NCBI GenBank assembly: GCA_018971925.1 | Contig: JAGWZT010000057.1 | Location: 1 to 9,157, forward strand | Length of the DNA: 9,157 nt | Direction: 5' to 3' | DNA from: Lysobacteraceae bacterium | GTDB lineage: Bacteria > Pseudomonadota > Gammaproteobacteria > Xanthomonadales > Rhodanobacteraceae | In this document: positions 5,504 to 9,157 of the stretch, piece after piece | Layout: each line of letters opens with the position of its first letter | How positions within the stretch are numbered: position 1 is the first letter of the stretch | Program-made: the position numbers and the translations under genes | Notes under the pieces: model-generated | What the model saw: only the letters and a program-made list of their open reading frames with translations | What the model was told of the DNA's origin: nothing | Databases searched by the model: none

Positions 5504-8028
5504 TGTGTTGGCCCGTTGACGGACGCTTCCGCGACCACGTCTGGCGTGATCTTCATGATCGACTGCCGCACCTCGCGCGCGAGGATCAGGCGTGCGTCGC
5601 GCGCGACGTCCTCCAGCACCGCGTCGAATTCCAGTTTGCCGTCGGCGTCGGGCCAAACGATGCGGCGTTCGCGCAGTTTCTGTATGAAGCCCCGGAACAG
5701 TCCCTTGTCGAAAAATTCCGGCGCGCTCTGCTGGTACAGCAGCGACAGGCGTTGCGCGGCAAGCTGGCACAGGTTTTCCAGTTGCCCGGCGGTCAGCGTG
5801 TGCGGACCGTTCTTCACCAACGCCGCGATCGCGATGTAGTAACGCTCGAACGCCTGCAACAGGCAATGAGCGAGCAGGCGCAACTGGTACGCGTCGTCTT
5901 CGCGCCCGGCGGCCAGGTGCAGCAGACGGCCTTCGCCGCCGGCCAGCAATCCGCGCGCGATCAGCAGATCGATCAAGGCGTCGATTCGCCCCGCGAAGCC
6001 GTCCGTGTTCCACGGCAGGAACAATTCGGACTGGATGAACGGGTACACAGCGCGACCGAGTCTGACCACGTTTTCCCGCGCGATGCGGCGGTTGTTGATG
6101 AAGCAGCACGCGACCCACGCTCCGGCCGCGAACAGGTGCAGCACGTTGTTGCGGAAGTAGGACAGCAGCACCGCCTTTTCACCCTCGACCGCAAGCACGT
6201 CGCCGAGCGGGTGCGCGATGCGGCGGATCCAGCCCATCTGTTCGGCGTAGGCGACGATGCCGGCGGGCGCCATCGGCGTGATGGTGGTGCGATCCGAATA
6301 CGGCAACTCCGTCAGGATCGCCTTCATCAGTTCCAGTTGCGCCAGCAGGTCGGCCTCGGCCAGCGCATGGCGCGGCGCCGCCAGCAGCGCCAGCGCGATC
6401 AGGTTGATCGGGTTGACGTCGGCGGCGCGGTTGGTGTTGATCAGAATTTGCTCACCCAGCCGGTCCAGCACTTGGTTGAGCCATTCCGGCTTGCTGTCGG
6501 AGCTGTCGCCTTGCGCGCGCCAATCCGGATTGGCGGCATCCAGCAGCGTGTTCAGTTCGATCGGCTCGCCAAAGTTCAGGGTGACGCGGCCGTAGTGCTG
6601 GCGCAGCGCCTTGCGCCCGCCGCGCAGCAGCGCGAGCCACGTTTCCTTTTCCTTCTTCTGGCCGGACAGTTCGCCGATGTAGGCGCGGCCCTCCATGAGC
6701 TTTTCGTAACCGATGTACACCGGCTGGAACAGCACCGGCCGGCGTGGCGCGCGCAGGAACGCGCGCACGGTCATCGACAGCAAACCGAAGCGCGGCGCCA
6801 GCAGGCGCCCGGTGCGCGATCGCGTACCTTCGACGAAGTATTCGATGGGTACGCCGCGCTCGATCAGTTGCGCCATGTATTCCTTGAAGATCACCGAGTA
6901 CAGCGCATTGCCCTTGAAGCTGCGGCGCAGGAAGAAGGCGCCGCCGCGGCGCAGGAACGAACCCAGCACCGGCAGGTTGAGGTTCACGCCGGCCGCGATG
7001 TGCGGCACCACCACGCCACTGGCCTGGAGCTGGTACGACAACAGCACGTAATCGGCGTGGCTGCGGTGGCTGGGCACGTATACCACCTCGTAACCCGGCG
7101 CGATCGCACGCAACGTGTCGAAGTGGTGCATCGCGATGCCGTCGTACAGCTTGTTCCAGAAATTCGACAGCAGGAACGATACCGAGCGTACGAACGGCGG
7201 CGAGTAGTCCGCCGCGATTTCGTCCATCAGTTTCTGCGCCTGCTTCCATGCTTTCGCGTGCGGAATGTTTTCGCGTGCCGCCGTGGCGGCGATCGCGGCG
7301 CGAACGCTCTCGGCGTTCAACACCGAATCGACCACCGTGCGCCGGTGCGACAGATCGGGGCCGATCACGGTGGTGCGCACGCGCCGGAAGTGCACGCGCA
7401 GCACGCGCGCCAGCTTGCGTTGCAGGCGCTCGATGCGCTCGCCGCTCGATTCCTCGCGCAGGTCGTGCAGCGATATCGGCGTCGAGAAACGCACGATGGT
7501 GTCGCGCCCGTTCAGCAGCATGGCCAGCAGGCGGCGGAAGTGCCCGACCACCGCCCAGTTCTCCGAGAACAGCACGCTGAACCAGCCGGATTGCCGGTTC
7601 GGGGCGCGGCCGACGTAGATCGCGACCGGCATCAATTGCACGTTGCGATCGGGCGCGGCTTCCAGCACCCGCAACAGTTGCCGCAGCGTGTCCTGCGCCG
7701 CATGGTCACGGCCGCGCCTCTGGAACCAGCCGCCGGTACCGCGCATCGCGAACATCGCGCGGCGGCGCTTGCCCATGCCGGGCACCCATGCGAGTGGACT
7801 GGGCAGGCCGGCCTCGTGGCAGGCGCGCTCCAGAATCAAACTGTCGGAAAAACCGTTGCGCTCGATCACGTAGATCACCGGCGTGTCGGGCGCCAGCAAC
7901 GTCACCGGCTCGGCGGGGTCGCGCTTGATCCTGATCCACGGGCCCAGCAACGTGCCCCACAGCGCACGCCACCAACCGGCATGCACCAGGGTGTCACGGG
8001 ACAGGGTTTCGGTCATGACGCGTGCCAT
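5500..8028 (-). CDS. plsB: glycerol-3-phosphate 1-O-acyltransferase PlsB
   Basis: Inner-membrane-associated enzyme that moves an acyl chain from acyl-CoA or acyl-ACP to sn-glycerol 3-phosphate, the first step of phospholipid synthesis. The 842-aa protein (E. coli 807 aa) has all four acyltransferase blocks: HRSHAD at 321-326 (H321 and D326 catalytic), GGAFFLRRSF at 362-371, FVEGTRSRTG at 398-407 and PVYIGYE at 436-442. The N-terminal segment WWRALWGTLLGPWIRIKRDP near 19-38 resembles other PlsB N-termini. ATG 8028 is used; ATG 8016 (MTETL) is equally possible, as neither has a clear Shine-Dalgarno. The stop TAG (5502-5500) lies inside the GTAG head of the REP doublet. A long open frame on the opposite strand is a high-GC shadow. 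Confidence 0.97.
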   Translation of the reverse strand: MARVMTETLSRDTLVHAGWWRALWGTLLGPWIRIKRDPAEPVTLLAPDTPVIYVIERNGFSDSLILERACHEAGLPSPLAWVPGMGKRRRAMFAMRGTGGWFQRRGRDHAAQDTLRQLLRVLEAAPDRNVQLMPVAIYVGRAPNRQSGWFSVLFSENWAVVGHFRRLLAMLLNGRDTIVRFSTPISLHDLREESSGERIERLQRKLARVLRVHFRRVRTTVIGPDLSHRRTVVDSVLNAESVRAAIAATAARENIPHAKAWKQAQKLMDEIAADYSPPFVRSVSFLLSNFWNKLYDGIAMHHFDTLRAIAPGYEVVYVPSHRSHADYVLLSYQLQASGVVVPHIAAGVNLNLPVLGSFLRRGGAFFLRRSFKGNALYSVIFKEYMAQLIERGVPIEYFVEGTRSRTGRLLAPRFGLLSMTVRAFLRAPRRPVLFQPVYIGYEKLMEGRAYIGELSGQKKEKETWLALLRGGRKALRQHYGRVTLNFGEPIELNTLLDAANPDWRAQGDSSDSKPEWLNQVLDRLGEQILINTNRAADVNPINLIALALLAAPRHALAEADLLAQLELMKAILTELPYSDRTTITPMAPAGIVAYAEQMGWIRRIAHPLGDVLAVEGEKAVLLSYFRNNVLHLFAAGAWVACCFINNRRIARENVVRLGRAVYPFIQSELFLPWNTDGFAGRIDALIDLLIARGLLAGGEGRLLHLAAGREDDAYQLRLLAHCLLQAFERYYIAIAALVKNGPHTLTAGQLENLCQLAAQRLSLLYQQSAPEFFDKGLFRGFIQKLRERRIVWPDADGKLEFDAVLEDVARDARLILAREVRQSIMKITPDVVAEASVNGPTQ

Positions 8029-8169
8029 CGGTTTGCTGCGCGGTGGTCCAGGGGATGGGGTGCGGACGTGAGCGGGGATTCTCCCATATCCGCGTCAAGG
8101 GCTTGTGCCACAAGGATCTGGAAGCACACTTCGGGGCGAACGATCCGACGATTGGCCGCGCCTTGCCCG
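8029..8169 (-). promoter_or_regulatory. plsB upstream region with a 13-base palindrome
   Basis: This gap lies between the lipoprotein terminator and plsB. It holds the palindrome CTTGTG-C-CACAAG at 8102-8114. On the minus strand TTGTGG (8113-8108), inside the palindrome, is 17 bases from GATATG (8090-8085); each matches its consensus at only three of six positions. A better -35 (TTGACG, 8098-8093) has no -10 at the right distance. I cannot name a regulator. Confidence 0.3.
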
Positions 8170-8202
8170 AAAAAAGCCAGCGTCAGCGGGGCGTCCCGCT
8201 GG
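8170..8202 (-). terminator. intrinsic terminator overlapping the lipoprotein stop codon
   Basis: On the minus strand, CCAGCG (8202-8197) pairs with CGCTGG (8182-8177), followed by C and six T (8175-8170). A competing and stronger hairpin, CAGCGGG / CCCGCTG around a 4-base loop, occupies 8201-8184. The stems cover the last codons and the TGA (8185-8183) of the lipoprotein gene, so this transcript should end before plsB. Confidence 0.65.
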
Positions 8203-9157
8203 AGGGCACCGGCTTCGCGGAAGACGCCGGTGCGGGGGTGGACGACGCGGTTGGAGCAATGCCGGCAGCGGACGTCGCACTCGTGGGGCTTGCGGCTGCC
8301 GTGCCTGCCGACGCCGGGTGTGCCGTTTGCCACGCTTCCAGCAGCGCGGCGTCGTACCAGTGGCCGGCCTGCTTCATCATCGGCCATTCACCGCTGAGCG
8401 ATTGGCCCGCGAGCTTCATGTCCAGCTTGATGGTCGCGCGGGCGCCGTCGTTGGCGGTGGCGGTGACCTCGGCTGCGGTGAGGCTGCCGGGGATGTCGAG
8501 CCCGTAGATGTTCAACAGGCTTTCGAGCCCGTTCCACAGTACGCCGTAACTGCGCATGGTTTGTGCGTAATCCTGCGCGCGCCATTGCGCCAGGGTTTGC
8601 ATGTGCAGCTGGCGCGCGGTGGCACATACGAGAGCGATGGCCCTGGTGGCTTTCTTCGGGTCGCTGAAGTCGGTGGTCTTGGTCCACGCGATCAGGGCGG
8701 CCAGGCCTTCGGTCGCCAGCGTCTTCTGGGTAGGGCCGAGTTGCGGTGATGCCGCGATCATTTGCTTGCCCGCGGCTTCCAGGATTCCGCTCGCGATCGG
8801 CATGGTTTGGTCCTTGCCGCCATGCAGTTTCGCCAGCCCGGGCTGCAGACGCTTGGCCAGCTTGGCCTCGGCACCGGGCTCGGTGAGCATCCGCATGATC
8901 TGCTCGAATTGCTGGTCCTGCGTGGCGGAAGCGGCGCCGGGGCGCGCGTGTGCGGCATCCCATTCGCTGCGCCACTGCATGTAGTCGGCGGGCGGCAGGC
9001 GATTCTTCATCAGCCCGTCGAAGTCGCCCGTGGCAGTGAGGCGCAGGCTGGTTGCGACGGCTTTTTCGGGGGTCGCGTTGCTGGGCGGCGGCGGAGCGTG
9101 ATGGCAAGCCGCAAGCGCGAGCGCGCACGCGCTTGCGACGGCCAGCGCGCCGGCACG
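8183..9157 (-). CDS. lipoprotein of unknown function, 5' end cut by window edge
   Basis: I do not recognise a named family. The frame is open to the right edge, giving 324 visible residues. The visible N-terminus (RAGALAVASACALALAAC) is a hydrophobic signal segment ending in the lipobox LAAC, with the lipidated Cys encoded at 9106-9104. The residue after Cys is His, not Asp, so outer-membrane sorting is expected. A Pro-rich linker (HHAPPPPSN) follows, then a helical domain with LTATGDFDGLMKNRLPPADY and CATARQLHMQTLAQWRAQDY. The region ending in LSGEWPMMKQAGHWYDAALLEAW looks like a beta-rich end. The last ~45 residues are a low-complexity Ala/Ser/Pro/Thr tail. The ATG at 9010 is internal: using it would delete the signal and the linker. 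The true start should lie only a few codons past the window. Confidence 0.8.
   Translation of the reverse strand, partial: RAGALAVASACALALAACHHAPPPPSNATPEKAVATSLRLTATGDFDGLMKNRLPPADYMQWRSEWDAAHARPGAASATQDQQFEQIMRMLTEPGAEAKLAKRLQPGLAKLHGGKDQTMPIASGILEAAGKQMIAASPQLGPTQKTLATEGLAALIAWTKTTDFSDPKKATRAIALVCATARQLHMQTLAQWRAQDYAQTMRSYGVLWNGLESLLNIYGLDIPGSLTAAEVTATANDGARATIKLDMKLAGQSLSGEWPMMKQAGHWYDAALLEAWQTAHPASAGTAAASPTSATSAAGIAPTASSTPAPASSAKPVPSSGTPR

Noticed and set aside
5752..8397. 881-codon open frame on the plus strand across plsB
   Set aside because: It is exactly antisense to a full-length PlsB with all catalytic blocks. Its translation is rich in Arg, Gln, His and Val, as GC-rich antisense frames are, and shows no recognisable domain.
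8022..8507. Plus-strand frame beginning in the plsB leader
   Set aside because: It overlaps the plsB start and the lipoprotein gene on the opposite strand and has no matching family pattern or ribosome binding site.
1..9157. CRISPR array, IS, prophage, toxin-antitoxin or defence cluster
   Set aside because: No spaced direct repeats, transposase, integrase, or small paired toxin genes were seen. All genes longer than 200 bases match housekeeping families, except the unknown lipoprotein.

Overview
The window reads as ordinary chromosome from a GC-rich gammaproteobacterium, most likely of the Lysobacterales (Xanthomonadales: Xanthomonas, Stenotrophomonas and Rhodanobacter relatives). The reasons are the gene set (plsB, ttcA, rdgC and ampE together), strong GC bias at third codon positions, and a GTAG-headed REP doublet of the general kind known from Stenotrophomonas. 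The genus cannot be fixed from the sequence alone. There is no phage, IS, CRISPR, tRNA or rRNA.

Layout. Bases 1-1719 run rightward: the 3' part of nudC (NAD(H)/NAD-RNA pyrophosphatase) and an AmpE-like membrane protein. A convergent gap with several hairpins (1720-1871) follows. Bases 1872-4556 run leftward, transcribed in the order ttcA (tRNA 2-thiocytidine synthesis), rdgC (nucleoid/recombination modulator) and a YgjP/SprT-like zinc peptidase whose ATG overlaps the rdgC stop. A 46-base divergent gap (4557-4602) separates ttcA from a rightward pair: a 69-residue DUF465/YdcH-type protein and a RimJ/RimL-like GNAT acetyltransferase (4603-5400). A second convergent gap holds a REP doublet (5405-5503). 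Bases 5500-8028 hold leftward plsB (glycerol-3-phosphate acyltransferase). Beyond a 154-base gap lies the leftward gene of a lipoprotein of unknown role, cut by the right edge; its lipobox is visible only when the frame is read past the first internal ATG.

The genes are mostly unrelated housekeeping functions. Two pairs look translationally coupled: rdgC with the peptidase (ATGA overlap), and the DUF465 gene with the acetyltransferase (same frame, one stop codon and one codon apart). The least ordinary feature is the REP doublet. It is two GTAG-headed imperfect hairpins in inverted orientation with matching internal G-A/A-G mismatches. Its right head supplies the TAG stop codon of plsB, and the whole element can also be drawn as a four-way junction. 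A 20-base core of its left hairpin recurs exactly in the other convergent gap. I see no undescribed multi-gene system here.
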